DNA of 64,000 nt. Origin: Bacteroidales bacterium. GTDB lineage: Bacteria; Bacteroidota; Bacteroidia; Bacteroidales; UBA932. A program made the translations under genes and the position numbers. Numbering within the stretch: the first letter of the stretch is position 1; every line of letters starts with the position of its first letter. The notes under the pieces were generated by a model that saw only the letters and a list, made by a program, of their open reading frames with translations, did no database searches and was not told where the DNA came from. The stretch lies in NCBI GenBank assembly GCA_022653675.1, contig JALCST010000011.1, positions 19,946-83,945 on the forward strand, in the 5' to 3' direction. Shown one piece after another: positions 49,315 to 59,241 of the stretch.

Positions 49315-51337
49315 CAATCCAATACTGGCTCCTTCCACCAATCCTTTCGGAGCGCCGATGTTCGACAAGATAAAGGATTCCGATTACAAACCCGCATGCG
49401 AGACTGCCCTTGCGGAGGCAAGGGCGCAGATAAAGGCCATAGATGAAAATCCGGAACCGCCGAACTTCCGGAATACCGTCGAGGCTTTGGAATATGCCGG
49501 GCGCGACCTGAACAAGTTCGCGTGCATTTTCTACAATCTCAACGAGGCATGCACGAATCCGACCATGCAGCAGACTGCCGAGGATATCGCTCCTGAAATG
49601 AGCCGGTACGACATGTCGGTCCTGCTGGACCCGGTCCTTTTCGGCCGCATAAAGGACGTTTACGGGCGGCGTGACTCCCTCGGGTTGAACCTGGAACAGT
49701 CTAAATTATTGGAAGAGACTTACAAGGCCTTCAGAAGAAGCGGTGCGGAATTGGAAGCGAAGGACAAGCAAAGGCTTTCCCAAATCGAGGAGGAACTCTC
49801 CGTTTTGGGCCTCAAGTTCGGCAAGAATGTCCTCTCGGCTACCAATGCCTTCGAAATGAATGTTACGGACAAGGCAGACCTTGCCGGCCTTCCCGATTTC
49901 GCCCTGGCCATGGCTGCAGAGGAGGCCAAGTCGAGAAAGGAGGATGGATGGACATTCACCCTTAATATGCCTTCATTAAGCGCTTTCCTGAAATACGGCG
50001 AGGTGCGTCCTCTCCGCGAGAAAATATGGCGCGCATACAATACCCGGTGTACAAGCGGGGAGTTCGACAATACCGATAATATCCGCAAGACCGTGGACCT
50101 TTCGGCCGAAAAGGCCCGTCTGTTGGGTTATGCCAATTATGCCGACTACGTGCTTGAAGACAGGATGGCTAAGAGCTGCGGAAAGGTGGATGCGTTCCTC
50201 GACGATCTGAGGGGCAAGTCGATGCCATACGGCAAGAGGGATGTGGAGCAGGTGCGCACATTTGCCGCAGGGCACGGTTTCAGGGAGGAGATGATGCCTT
50301 GGGATTTCCCGTATTGGGCCGAAAGGCTGAAGGAGGAGAAATATTCCTACAATGAGGAGGACTTGAAACCGTATTTCGAGCTTTCCGAGGTCCAGGATGC
50401 GTTGTTCTCCCTTGCCAACAGGCTATACGGATTGAATTTCAAACGGAACGACGACATTCCGGTCTATCATCCGGATGTCAGGGCGTTCGAGGTCACGGAT
50501 TCTGGCGGCCGCTTCATGGCCCTGCTTTACATAGACTTCTTTCCCCGTGACAACAAGCACGGCGGGGCGTGGATGACCGCCTTCCGCGAAATGGACAAAT
50601 TCGGCGGGGTGGAAGAGAGGCCCTTCGTATCCCTGGTGACCAATTTCACCAAGCCTGCCGCAGGTACGCCTTCACTGCTTACATTCGGGGAGTTCACCAC
50701 CATCCTGCACGAATTCGGCCATGCCCTGCATGCGATGCTCGCCGAGGGGACATACGGTACCCTTACGGGAACCAATGTCAAACGCGATTTCGTGGAATGC
50801 CCTTCGCAGCTCATGGAGAATTGGGCTTACGAAGCCGAATACCTGCAGTCGTTCGCAAAACATTACAGGACGGGCGAGGTCATTCCCAAGGAGTATGTGG
50901 ACAAGGTCGTCGCTTCTAGAAATTACCTCGCCGGCTATAACAGCATAAGGCAGGTGGATTTCGGAACGGTGGACATGGCATGGTATACTTTGGACAAGGC
51001 CCCGGAGATCTCCGTGCCCGATTTCGAGCACAAGGTGTTCGATGCTTCAAGGCTTCTTCCCGAAGTGCCGGGAACCTCCATGTCATCGGCCTTCACTCAT
51101 ATCTTCGCAGGAGGATATGGCGCCGGGTACTACTCTTACAAATGGGCCGAGGTGCTCGAAGCCGACATATTCGGACGTTTCCGTGACAACGGGGTCTTCG
51201 ACCGCGCTACCGCCGAAGATTTTCGCCGCAAGGTCCTCTCCAAGGGCGGTACGGTGGATCCGGATATTTTGTTCCGCGATTTCATGGGCCGCGACCCGCA
51301 GCCCGACGCCCTTCTCAAGAGCCAGGGAATGTGCTGA
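49301..51337 (+). CDS. dcp: M3-family metallopeptidase (peptidyl-dipeptidase Dcp-like)
   Basis: FTTILHEFGHALHAML zinc motif; TNPFGAPMFDKIKDSDYKPA; FAGGYGAGYYSYKWAEVLEADIF. Confidence 0.95.
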   Translation: MKTTDNPILAPSTNPFGAPMFDKIKDSDYKPACETALAEARAQIKAIDENPEPPNFRNTVEALEYAGRDLNKFACIFYNLNEACTNPTMQQTAEDIAPEMSRYDMSVLLDPVLFGRIKDVYGRRDSLGLNLEQSKLLEETYKAFRRSGAELEAKDKQRLSQIEEELSVLGLKFGKNVLSATNAFEMNVTDKADLAGLPDFALAMAAEEAKSRKEDGWTFTLNMPSLSAFLKYGEVRPLREKIWRAYNTRCTSGEFDNTDNIRKTVDLSAEKARLLGYANYADYVLEDRMAKSCGKVDAFLDDLRGKSMPYGKRDVEQVRTFAAGHGFREEMMPWDFPYWAERLKEEKYSYNEEDLKPYFELSEVQDALFSLANRLYGLNFKRNDDIPVYHPDVRAFEVTDSGGRFMALLYIDFFPRDNKHGGAWMTAFREMDKFGGVEERPFVSLVTNFTKPAAGTPSLLTFGEFTTILHEFGHALHAMLAEGTYGTLTGTNVKRDFVECPSQLMENWAYEAEYLQSFAKHYRTGEVIPKEYVDKVVASRNYLAGYNSIRQVDFGTVDMAWYTLDKAPEISVPDFEHKVFDASRLLPEVPGTSMSSAFTHIFAGGYGAGYYSYKWAEVLEADIFGRFRDNGVFDRATAEDFRRKVLSKGGTVDPDILFRDFMGRDPQPDALLKSQGMC

Positions 51338-51365
51338 AACAAAGATTAAAAAACTATATGAAACT

Positions 51366-52013
51366 ATGAAACGATTTACTATTATTACATTGGCTGCAGT
51401 CTGCCTCGCATTTCTGGCAGGATGCAACGAAAACGGTAAGAAAATGCAAAGCAATATTAATCAGACTGTTGAGACCATAATGGCCCGTCGCAGCATTCGC
51501 GCCTTCAAGGCGGACCCCGTCGACCATGCCACGATGGACACTATTCTGAAATGCGCGATAAATGCGCCCAATGCAATGAACGCCCAGTCATGGGCGATCC
51601 GCGTTTCCGACGATTCCGCCTTTCTTGCGGGAATCAACGATACCTTCAGGGAAGCCGGAGCGAAAAGCAAGAATGCGAGGATGGCTGCAATGGCCACCAG
51701 TCCTAATTTCAAGGGGTTATTCTATGGAGCTCCGACCGTGGTTTTCATCGCCACGGACGACGGCCGCTGGTCCGGGTTCGATTGCGGCATGATGTGCGAG
51801 AACCTGATGATCTCGGCGAAATCCTGCGGCGTCGGAACGGTAGCCCTCGGTTCCCCTACGGATGCGCTCCTGTTGCCCGAGGAAGCCGGCTATCTGGCCA
51901 AATTGAATATTCCCGAAGGTTACCATCTGGCTCTTATAATCGCCATGGGTTACCCGCACCAGAGTCCCGAGGCCAAGCCGCGCGACGCCGGAAAGATCCA
52001 ATGGATAAAGTAA
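51366..52013 (+). CDS. nitroreductase-family lipoprotein
   Basis: Lipobox FLAGC; IMARRSIRAFKADPVDHATMDTILKCAINAPNAMNAQSWAIRV; GVGTVALGSP. Start set at 51366; upstream ORF extension overlaps dcp. Confidence 0.87.
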   Translation: MKRFTIITLAAVCLAFLAGCNENGKKMQSNINQTVETIMARRSIRAFKADPVDHATMDTILKCAINAPNAMNAQSWAIRVSDDSAFLAGINDTFREAGAKSKNARMAAMATSPNFKGLFYGAPTVVFIATDDGRWSGFDCGMMCENLMISAKSCGVGTVALGSPTDALLLPEEAGYLAKLNIPEGYHLALIIAMGYPHQSPEAKPRDAGKIQWIK

Positions 52014-52019
52014 AAGACT

Positions 52020-52433
52020 CTATTCCTGGTAGTTGAAGTTTACGGTGACCTTGATCGCCGGGCTTATGCTGCGGCGGACGGGACAGGTATTTGCCGCCGA
52101 TTCTATGAGACGTTTCTGCTGTGCGGTGTAATTCCTGCCTTTAGGGAACGTTATGTCCAGTTTCAGTTCGCTTACGCGGCGCGGCTTCTCGGCCATTATC
52201 TTTTCGGTTTCGACCGTCGTACCCTTTATGTCGAATCCGTAACTCTCAGCCGAGATGCCCATTATGGTTAGCATGCAGCAGCTGAGCGACGATGCGAAAA
52301 GGTCCGTCGGTGAAAATGATTTGCCCAGCCCGTGATTGTCCAGGGGAGCATCGGTGGTGATTTTTGTCCCGGATTGCAGGTGCTCGACTTCGTTGTGCAA
52401 GTTTCCGAGATATATTGTTCTCATTTTAGTCAT
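52020..52433 (-). CDS. OsmC-family protein
   Basis: FSPTDLFASSLSCCMLTIMGISAESYG and NTCPVRRSISPAIKV. Confidence 0.9.
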   Translation of the reverse strand: MTKMRTIYLGNLHNEVEHLQSGTKITTDAPLDNHGLGKSFSPTDLFASSLSCCMLTIMGISAESYGFDIKGTTVETEKIMAEKPRRVSELKLDITFPKGRNYTAQQKRLIESAANTCPVRRSISPAIKVTVNFNYQE

Positions 52434-52439
52434 GATATC

Positions 52440-53774
52440 CTATTTTAAATTGAGGATTTTTCCGATTAATGTCGCCGGCGTGCAGGTTTCCACCATTACG
52501 TCCACGTAATCGCCGGCCTTTCTGCCTTCCGCCGGGAAGACACAGACCCTGTTCTGTGAGGTGCGTCCCGTAAGTTCCGCTTTCGAACGTTTCGACGGTC
52601 CCTCCACCAGAACCTCGAAGGTTTTTCCGATGCATTTCCGGTTTGACTCGAGACTGAGTTCGGACTGGAGGTCTATTATGGCTTGTAGCCTGCGCTCCTT
52701 TTCTTCCGGAGGAACGTCGTCCTTGAAATGCCTCGCGGCCTTGGTATTCGGCCTTTGCGAATAGGCGAACATGAACGCCCAGTCGTAGCCGACCTCCCTG
52801 AAGAGGGACAGCGTTTCCTGGAAATCCTCTTCGGTTTCGCCGCAGAATCCTACTATCACGTCGGTGGTGATCCCGCATCCTGGCATCACCTCGCGGATCT
52901 TGGCTATTCGTTCGAGATATTTCTCTCGGGTGTAGTGGCGGTTCATCCTTTCGAGGACCGCATCGCTTCCGCTCTGCACCGGCAGGTGGATATGCTTGCA
53001 GATGTTCGGATGGGCGGCCATGGCATAAATAAGCTTGTCGGAGATATCCTTCGGATGCGACGTCGAAAAGCGCACCCTCAGCTTAGGGTCCACTCCGGCC
53101 ACCATTTCCAGCAGGTCGGCGAAATCCACCTTGCTGCCTGTCGCATTGTCTTCCCAAATATATGAGTCCACGTTCTGGCCCAGCAGGTTCACTTCGCGGT
53201 AGCCTTTCTCGAACATTCGGCGGGCTTCCCGTACAACGCTGCCGGCATCGCTGCTGCGCTCGCTTCCGCGCACGTAAGGCACTATGCAGTAGGAACATAT
53301 ATTATTGCATCCGCGCATTATCGAAATGAATCCGCTCACCCCGCCGTCGTTCATTCTGGCAGGTGAGATGTCGGCGTATGTTTCAGTGTGCGAAAGAATC
53401 GTGTTTATCCGGCTCCCGCCTTCGGACAGTGCGGAAATCAGTTTCGGGAGGTCCCGGTAGGAGTCCGGCCCGGCCACCAGGTCGACCGCCGGATGTTCCA
53501 GGAGTTTTTCCTTCAGCCTTTCAGCCATGCAGCCGAGCACTCCCACCACGATATGTCCGTCCTTTTTCTTCAGAGACTTGAAATAACCCAGCCGTCCCAT
53601 GACGCGCTGTTCGGCGTTCGCCCTGATGGAGCATGTGTTGACTAAGATTAAGTCGGCATCTTCGGCTTTCCCTACTTGCGAATAACCCTCTTTCCCGAGA
53701 ATAGACAGCACGAGTTCGCTGTCATATACGTTCATCTGGCATCCGTAAGTTTCCAAATAGACTTTCTTTTCCAT
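52440..53774 (-). CDS. miaB: tRNA-2-methylthio-N6-dimethylallyladenosine synthase MiaB
   Basis: VYLETYGCQMNVYDSE, RGCNNICSYCIVPYVRGSERS, HLPVQSGSDAVLERMNRHYTR, TRAM-like C-terminus. Confidence 0.96.
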   Translation of the reverse strand: MEKKVYLETYGCQMNVYDSELVLSILGKEGYSQVGKAEDADLILVNTCSIRANAEQRVMGRLGYFKSLKKKDGHIVVGVLGCMAERLKEKLLEHPAVDLVAGPDSYRDLPKLISALSEGGSRINTILSHTETYADISPARMNDGGVSGFISIMRGCNNICSYCIVPYVRGSERSSDAGSVVREARRMFEKGYREVNLLGQNVDSYIWEDNATGSKVDFADLLEMVAGVDPKLRVRFSTSHPKDISDKLIYAMAAHPNICKHIHLPVQSGSDAVLERMNRHYTREKYLERIAKIREVMPGCGITTDVIVGFCGETEEDFQETLSLFREVGYDWAFMFAYSQRPNTKAARHFKDDVPPEEKERRLQAIIDLQSELSLESNRKCIGKTFEVLVEGPSKRSKAELTGRTSQNRVCVFPAEGRKAGDYVDVMVETCTPATLIGKILNLK

Positions 53775-53813
53775 CTCTCTCCTGACGATTTCCATGCAAA
53801 GATAGAATTTTTA

Positions 53814-53821
53814 TATCTTTG
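53814..53821 (+). promoter_or_regulatory. Candidate Bacteroidetes -7 element TATCTTTG
   Basis: TAnnTTTG match 19 bp before the ATG at 53840, in the miaB divergent intergenic gap. Confidence 0.55.
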
Positions 53822-53839
53822 TCATATAATAGAAACAGG

Positions 53840-54340
53840 ATGAAAAGAAAGCTTATTCCGTTTTTAATGCTCGCCATCTGCGCGATTTTGTTCTGCTCGT
53901 GCAGCAGGAATTATGAAAAGTTGCGCGTCGTGGAGACCAAGGTCACCAATATCAAGTTTCTCGGCTCGTCTAATGTCGAAGTGGACTTTAATGTCAAGGT
54001 GGATAACCCTACGTCGTCTTCGTATACCGTATCCAGCCTTTCGGGAAAGTTTTTCAGGAAAGGCGACGAATTTGCAGACATAATGCTTTTGGAAAAGGCG
54101 AAGATAGCTCCGCGGACGATGAACGAGCTCAGGGTCCCGCTGCAGATAACCATGACAGATCCCTTGGGATTCCTGAACGGCATAAACCTTGATACGTTCA
54201 AGAGCGATGCCTATACGGTGAACCTCGATATGAGGATCCGCGGCGGATGTGGACTTTCAAAACATCTGGTATATGAAAATCTGCCCGCGAAAGCCCTTCT
54301 GGAAGAATTCGGGATAGCCGGAGCAGGCTCTGGTAATTGA
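53840..54340 (+). CDS. LEA type 2 (WHy-like) domain lipoprotein
   Basis: Lipobox FCSC; FLGSSNVEVDFNVKVDNPTSSSYTVSSLSGKFFRKGDEFAD. Confidence 0.75.
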   Translation: MKRKLIPFLMLAICAILFCSCSRNYEKLRVVETKVTNIKFLGSSNVEVDFNVKVDNPTSSSYTVSSLSGKFFRKGDEFADIMLLEKAKIAPRTMNELRVPLQITMTDPLGFLNGINLDTFKSDAYTVNLDMRIRGGCGLSKHLVYENLPAKALLEEFGIAGAGSGN

Positions 54341-54344
54341 CGAA

Positions 54345-54839
54345 ATGAAAAGGAATATTTTGTTGGCGGCCGTCTGCCTGTTCGCCGGTTGTGTGGCTTT
54401 CGCCCAGGAAAGGGATACTAGTTTCGTCGGGCAGCCCGGGGAAGATCATTCAATGGCCGGAAAGGACATCATCGAAGTCCTCCGGACCAATGATCCGGAC
54501 GACGGGAATGTGACTCTGAAGCAGTCCTATATGATCACGCGCGCCCTGCACGACCAGATAGCGGCTAACGCTTCCCGCAAGATCATCGGGTACCGCGTGA
54601 GGATTTTCTTCGACAATAGCCAGGATGCGCGGGACCGGTCATCCGAAATAGAGGATTCCTTTGTAACCACCTATCCATGGATCCCGGCTTACAGGAAGTA
54701 TGAAAATCCTTACTTCAAGGTTTCGGTGGGGGATTTCAGGACAAAGAGCGACGCCTTGCGATTCATGGCGCTGATTAAGAAGGATTACCCTTCCGTCTTT
54801 CTCGTGAAGGAAGATATCAATTATCCCCTTTTCTTCTGA
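54345..54839 (+). CDS. secreted SPOR-like domain protein
   Basis: Signal peptide; IIGYRVRIFFDNSQDARDRSSEIEDSFVTTYP...NPYFKVSVGDFRTKSDALRFMALIKKDYPSVFLVKE. Confidence 0.75.
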   Translation: MKRNILLAAVCLFAGCVAFAQERDTSFVGQPGEDHSMAGKDIIEVLRTNDPDDGNVTLKQSYMITRALHDQIAANASRKIIGYRVRIFFDNSQDARDRSSEIEDSFVTTYPWIPAYRKYENPYFKVSVGDFRTKSDALRFMALIKKDYPSVFLVKEDINYPLFF

Positions 54840-55977
54840 TCCTGAACCTCCAGGATTTCCTTTCGCGCTTCTTTTTCATGCCATCCCTGTCGGATTCCTT
54901 GCCGGAATTCTGGCGGGCGAATTTCCGTGCACGGTTGACTGCCCTTTTCCAGTTCTGGGACCTTTCCTCGGCCGCTCTCTGTATCTTTTCCCTTCTCTTG
55001 AACCAGTCGGACAAAAGCTTGTCGGCCAAGTCTTTCATCGGCTGCACATGCCGTTCGGCCTTTTCCGTCTTTATGTCGGGAATATAAATAAGGATCCCCG
55101 TTTCCTCCACGCCTCCGAAACCGTAATTATTGCACGTCCCGAAAGTCCGCATGGTATCCGAAAGGCTTATGTATGAATTGATTAGAGGTGGCACCTGCTC
55201 TCCGTGGGCACGCACTTCGTGTTGCATCTTATGAAAAGCTTCGTCGACCGGAAGGCCGGCGTACGGTTCGGAGTATATCGGATTGGCTTCGTCAATGTCC
55301 AAAGGCTCTATGCAGGTTACGAGTTTATCCGGGTCAGGAAAATAGATCTTCATGAAGTTTAGGAGAAAGTTTCTCGCAATGACATCGTAGTCCTTGTACA
55401 TCGTCACTTTGCCGAAGAAATATTTGTATTCGGGATACTTGACCATGAGCGCCCCTAGTCCGTCCCAAAGGTTGTCCACGGCGTAGATTCCCTTGCGGCG
55501 CAGGTTAAGTCTCTGGTACATGGGTTGCACGAACGAACGGCCAAGCTCGATCGTGACGGGCATGATTTCGTTCACGAACTTGTCTGAAAAGTTGAAAAGT
55601 TCCCTTGTGGCCATGTTTTCGGGATGTATGCCTTTGCACAGTATGTAGCGGTATCCTCCTATGATCTCCTTTTCTTCCGGGTCCCATACTATGAGCTGTT
55701 TGTAAGGATGTTCCTTGTCGATGTCGAATGCGTCTATGTCGGAAGGAAGGCCGGTGCCTCCGCCTGCTGTGCGGAACGAGATCTCGCGAGTCCTTCCTAT
55801 TTCACGCATCGTATTGGGAGAATTCTCCGAGGTGACTTCGTAGATTTCGTTGCCGCCTCTCCTGGTGGTCCTGACGAATTTGTCATTAGTCAGTTCCTTG
55901 ATTATCAACTCCCGGTCAACACGGTCGATGATCGGTTGCATTTCGGGTTTATCCATTGTATACTTTGTTTCTGACAA
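54817..55977 (-). CDS. glsB: GNAT/hemolysin-family N-acyltransferase, GlsB-like (glycine lipid N-acyltransferase)
   Basis: REIGRTREISFRTAGGGTGLPSDIDAFD, YRYILCKGIHPENMATRELFNFS, ELGRSFVQPMYQ; operon partner is an acyltransferase. Confidence 0.8.
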   Translation of the reverse strand: MSETKYTMDKPEMQPIIDRVDRELIIKELTNDKFVRTTRRGGNEIYEVTSENSPNTMREIGRTREISFRTAGGGTGLPSDIDAFDIDKEHPYKQLIVWDPEEKEIIGGYRYILCKGIHPENMATRELFNFSDKFVNEIMPVTIELGRSFVQPMYQRLNLRRKGIYAVDNLWDGLGALMVKYPEYKYFFGKVTMYKDYDVIARNFLLNFMKIYFPDPDKLVTCIEPLDIDEANPIYSEPYAGLPVDEAFHKMQHEVRAHGEQVPPLINSYISLSDTMRTFGTCNNYGFGGVEETGILIYIPDIKTEKAERHVQPMKDLADKLLSDWFKRREKIQRAAEERSQNWKRAVNRARKFARQNSGKESDRDGMKKKRERKSWRFRIRRKGDN

Positions 55978-56761
55978 ATTCAGTCCACTCCTTGTACGAG
56001 TGGTCTTTGGTGATAGTAGCGATCGGAATAGGTCTCCGGATGTAGAAATCCAGGGAGGCGTTTCTCTGCTTGAACATCTCGTCCGGCAACAGCATCATCT
56101 CGATATTGAACTTGATTCCCAATAGCTTGCGCAGTTTCGCAATCAGGTAAAACTTGTTAGAGTTTCTACCTGCGAAATATATCGGCAGGATATCTCTTCC
56201 GCTTTCGACCGCTTTCTTCACGAAGCTCTTCTTCCATTCGAGATCCGCGATCCGTCCCTTGATTTTTCTGGAGCATAGGCCGGCGGGAAAAGTTAGGAGT
56301 TGTACGTTGGATTGGAATACGTTACCTATCTCCTTTGCAGCTTCATGCCTGACCATCCCGAACTTGTTTATTGGCACGAAGAGAGATTTTATAGGTTTGA
56401 GATTCATCAGAATGTCATTGGTCAATACCTTCAGGCCTTTTCTCGGGAACGCTTTGGAAAGGTAAGATATAAGTATCAGCCCGTCCAGACCGCCCATCGG
56501 GTGGTTCGATACTATCACATAACGTCCTTCCGGATCGAGGTTCACGACGTCGTGAGGAGAATAACTGATGTTCAAAGCATTGAGGGTGTGATCGATGAAT
56601 TCCGCACCTTCCAGGTCGCCTCCGCTGGAAAGTATCTTGTTGATTTCGTCCTGGTGAACTATTTTTTTCAGATAGTTCACCAGAAATTTCGGGACTTTCT
56701 TTCCGGATTTCGCGGTCCTTTCCTTGATTATGCCGTCTATGTCTATTTGCAGAGTGTCCAT
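55949..56761 (-). CDS. glsA: PlsC-like O-acyltransferase, GlsA-like
   Basis: VIVSNHPMGGLDGLILISYLSKAF (NHPxxxxD), VQLLTFPAGLCSRKIKGRIADLEWKKSFVKKAVESGRDILPIYF. Confidence 0.8.
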   Translation of the reverse strand: MDTLQIDIDGIIKERTAKSGKKVPKFLVNYLKKIVHQDEINKILSSGGDLEGAEFIDHTLNALNISYSPHDVVNLDPEGRYVIVSNHPMGGLDGLILISYLSKAFPRKGLKVLTNDILMNLKPIKSLFVPINKFGMVRHEAAKEIGNVFQSNVQLLTFPAGLCSRKIKGRIADLEWKKSFVKKAVESGRDILPIYFAGRNSNKFYLIAKLRKLLGIKFNIEMMLLPDEMFKQRNASLDFYIRRPIPIATITKDHSYKEWTEFVRNKVYNG

Positions 56762-56799
56762 GAAGATTTAAGCTACGGTACAAATTTAGAAAAAAACCG

Positions 56800-56807
56800 T
56801 ATCTTTG
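56800..56807 (+). promoter_or_regulatory. Candidate Bacteroidetes -7 element TATCTTTG
   Basis: TAnnTTTG match 8 bp before the rpoN ATG at 56815. Confidence 0.45.
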
Positions 56808-56814
56808 TAAAGAT

Positions 56815-58239
56815 ATGCTTAAGCAAACAATTCAACAGAAGATCGTTCAGCGGCTTTCTCCTCTTCAGATCCAGACCATAAAGTTGCTCGAATTGCCTAC
56901 GCTTGAGCTTGAACAGAGGATAAAGAAGGAACTTGAGGAGAATCCGGTTCTCGACGACGGATCCGATAACAGCGACGACCAGGACGGAGATTCGGAGGAT
57001 ACGCGCGCCAAGGATGTCTCCCTCAGCGAATACTCCGGGGACGATTCAACTCCTTCGTACAAACTTTATGTCAACAATCAGGGCAAGGATCTGAAACCAG
57101 AGTACAATACGTTTTCCGTAAGGGAAAGTTTCCAGCAAAGCCTGAAGCAGCAGCTAGGATATTACGGTTTGGACGACCGCTCTTACAGGATAGCGGCTTT
57201 CATAATAGGTATGCTCGATGACGACGGATACCTTCGCCGCGATATCGAATCGTTGTGCGACGACATATCGTTCCGCCTCAACATCGAAACCGCTCCCGAA
57301 GAGATAGAGAAACTGCTTAAGATCATCCAGGGGTTTGAACCTGTCGGTGTCGGTGCCAGAAACCTTCAGGAATGCCTGGTACTTCAGATGGAATCGCATA
57401 GCGAAGGACCGGTGAAAACCAATGCGTTGAATGTCCTTAAGAATTATTTTCCGGAATTTACCAAAAAGCATTATCCGAAGATCATAACCAAATCCGGAAT
57501 GTCGGAGCAGGAGTTGAAGGAGGCCATCGAAGAGATCGTGAAACTGAACCCGCGTCCCGGGGGGCAGATCGACGATTCGTATTCCGAACAGGCCCAGCAG
57601 GTCGTTCCCGATTTCATACTTGATAACGACAACGGCAATCTAAGCATAACTATGCCTAAGTTCAATGTTCCGGAACTTCGCGTAAACAAGCGCTATGCGG
57701 ACTTGCTAGTGAAATCAGCGGATGTCAATTCGAAGGAGGGAAAGGAGGCCGCATCGTTCGTGAAGCAGAAGATGGACAGTGCCAAATGGTTCATAGAGGC
57801 CATAAAGCAGCGTCAGAACACCTTGCAGAACACGATGAATGCTATCCTCGATTTCCAGCACGACTATTTCTTAGAAGGAGACGAAACCAAGCTCCGGCCG
57901 ATGGTGCTGAAGAATATCGCCGAAAAAACCGGCCTCGACATTTCGACCATATCTAGAGTGGTGAATTGCAAATATATACAAACCCAGTTCGGCATCTTCC
58001 CTCTTAAATATTTCTTCTCGGAAGGTCTCCTTACCGAATCCGGAGACGAGGTATCTACGCGCGAGATCAAGAATATCCTGGCACGTAGCATAGTAGCGGA
58101 AGACAAGCATAAGCCCCTGACCGACGAGGAGCTGGTTTCGGTATTGAGCAAGAAGGGTTACATTGTCGCCCGCCGCACCGTTGCAAAGTATCGCGAGCAG
58201 CTGAACATACCCATCGCCCGCCTCCGCCGCGAACTGTAG
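56815..58239 (+). CDS. rpoN: RNA polymerase sigma-54 factor
   Basis: QRLSPLQIQTIKLLELPTLELEQRIKKELEENPVLD; C-terminal ARRTVAKYREQLNIPIARLRREL (RpoN box). Confidence 0.97.
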   Translation: MLKQTIQQKIVQRLSPLQIQTIKLLELPTLELEQRIKKELEENPVLDDGSDNSDDQDGDSEDTRAKDVSLSEYSGDDSTPSYKLYVNNQGKDLKPEYNTFSVRESFQQSLKQQLGYYGLDDRSYRIAAFIIGMLDDDGYLRRDIESLCDDISFRLNIETAPEEIEKLLKIIQGFEPVGVGARNLQECLVLQMESHSEGPVKTNALNVLKNYFPEFTKKHYPKIITKSGMSEQELKEAIEEIVKLNPRPGGQIDDSYSEQAQQVVPDFILDNDNGNLSITMPKFNVPELRVNKRYADLLVKSADVNSKEGKEAASFVKQKMDSAKWFIEAIKQRQNTLQNTMNAILDFQHDYFLEGDETKLRPMVLKNIAEKTGLDISTISRVVNCKYIQTQFGIFPLKYFFSEGLLTESGDEVSTREIKNILARSIVAEDKHKPLTDEELVSVLSKKGYIVARRTVAKYREQLNIPIARLRREL

Positions 58240-58531
58240 GGTCCCGCCCGCCTCCGCCTTGGATTCTCGAGAGTCCCTTTACCGCCAATTCGGTCCTTTG
58301 CAAATTTATCCTTCGGATCTTACTCCCATTCGCATTTCAGGATATTTCATATGTTTAATCACTATTTTTTCCCGAGGATTTTTCCTTAGGTCTCTTGATA
58401 TGCGTCGCATTGCCTTGCTCTTTTGCCATTCAAAGGCCAGGTTGGCACGAAGGTTCTTACCGGCACGGGATCCCGCAGGTTCCGTCGCGTCGCATTGGCT
58501 TAGAAGTAAAAATTTAAGGGCTTGCTGAAGT

Positions 58532-59185
58532 TCAGTTCTTGCTGCCGTAGGCGAGGTCGCCGGCGTCACCAAGTCCGGGAACAATGTAGGATTTGTTTGT
58601 CAGCTCTTCGTCGATGGCTCCGACCCAGATCGTCGTGGTTTTGCCTGGAAGCGATTTCTTCAGATAATTCAAACCGGATATGCTTGCTATCGGTGCTACG
58701 ATGTGCAGCTTCGCAGGTGCGCCATCCTGGCTCAAACGATTGTAGGCCAAGTTAATAGAGGCTCCAGTGGCAAGCATTGTGTCGGCGAGTATAAGCGTTT
58801 TCCCATCTATGCCCGGCGAGCTAGCATACTCTACCTGAATAGTGAACTTGTTGTCCTTTCCGTATTTGCGATATGCGGAAACAAAGGAGTTCTCGGCCTT
58901 GTCGTAGTATTTCAAAATTCCGTTGTGGAGGGGCAGCCCGGCGCGAAGGATGGTCCCTATGACAAGTTTTTCCGTCGGAAGCATTATGCTGGCGATTCCC
59001 AAAGGGGTCTCAACGTTTTTGGATGAGTAGTTCAAGGTTTTGCTTATTTCGTAAGCGAAAATTCCGCCTATCCGTTCGAGGTTATAGCGGAAACGGAGAC
59101 TATCCTTTTGGACCACTTTGTCTCGCATTTCGGCAATGAATTGATTAAGAATGGAGTTGGTGTCTGAGAGGTTGACAATCTTCAT
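58532..59185 (-). CDS. upp: uracil phosphoribosyltransferase
   Basis: ILRAGLPLHNGILKYYDKAENSFVSAYRKY, LILADTMLATGASINLAYNRL, YIVPGLGDAGDLAYG. Confidence 0.93.
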   Translation of the reverse strand: MKIVNLSDTNSILNQFIAEMRDKVVQKDSLRFRYNLERIGGIFAYEISKTLNYSSKNVETPLGIASIMLPTEKLVIGTILRAGLPLHNGILKYYDKAENSFVSAYRKYGKDNKFTIQVEYASSPGIDGKTLILADTMLATGASINLAYNRLSQDGAPAKLHIVAPIASISGLNYLKKSLPGKTTTIWVGAIDEELTNKSYIVPGLGDAGDLAYGSKN

Positions 59186-59241
59186 GATTTCGTCAGGAAC
59201 CGGTTAGTGATTCCTGCCAAAACCCAAAGGTAGGCAAAAAA

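Noticed and set aside
51042-51365. N-terminal extension of the nitroreductase ORF
   Set aside because: Overlaps the dcp coding region; a signal peptide with lipobox begins at 51366.
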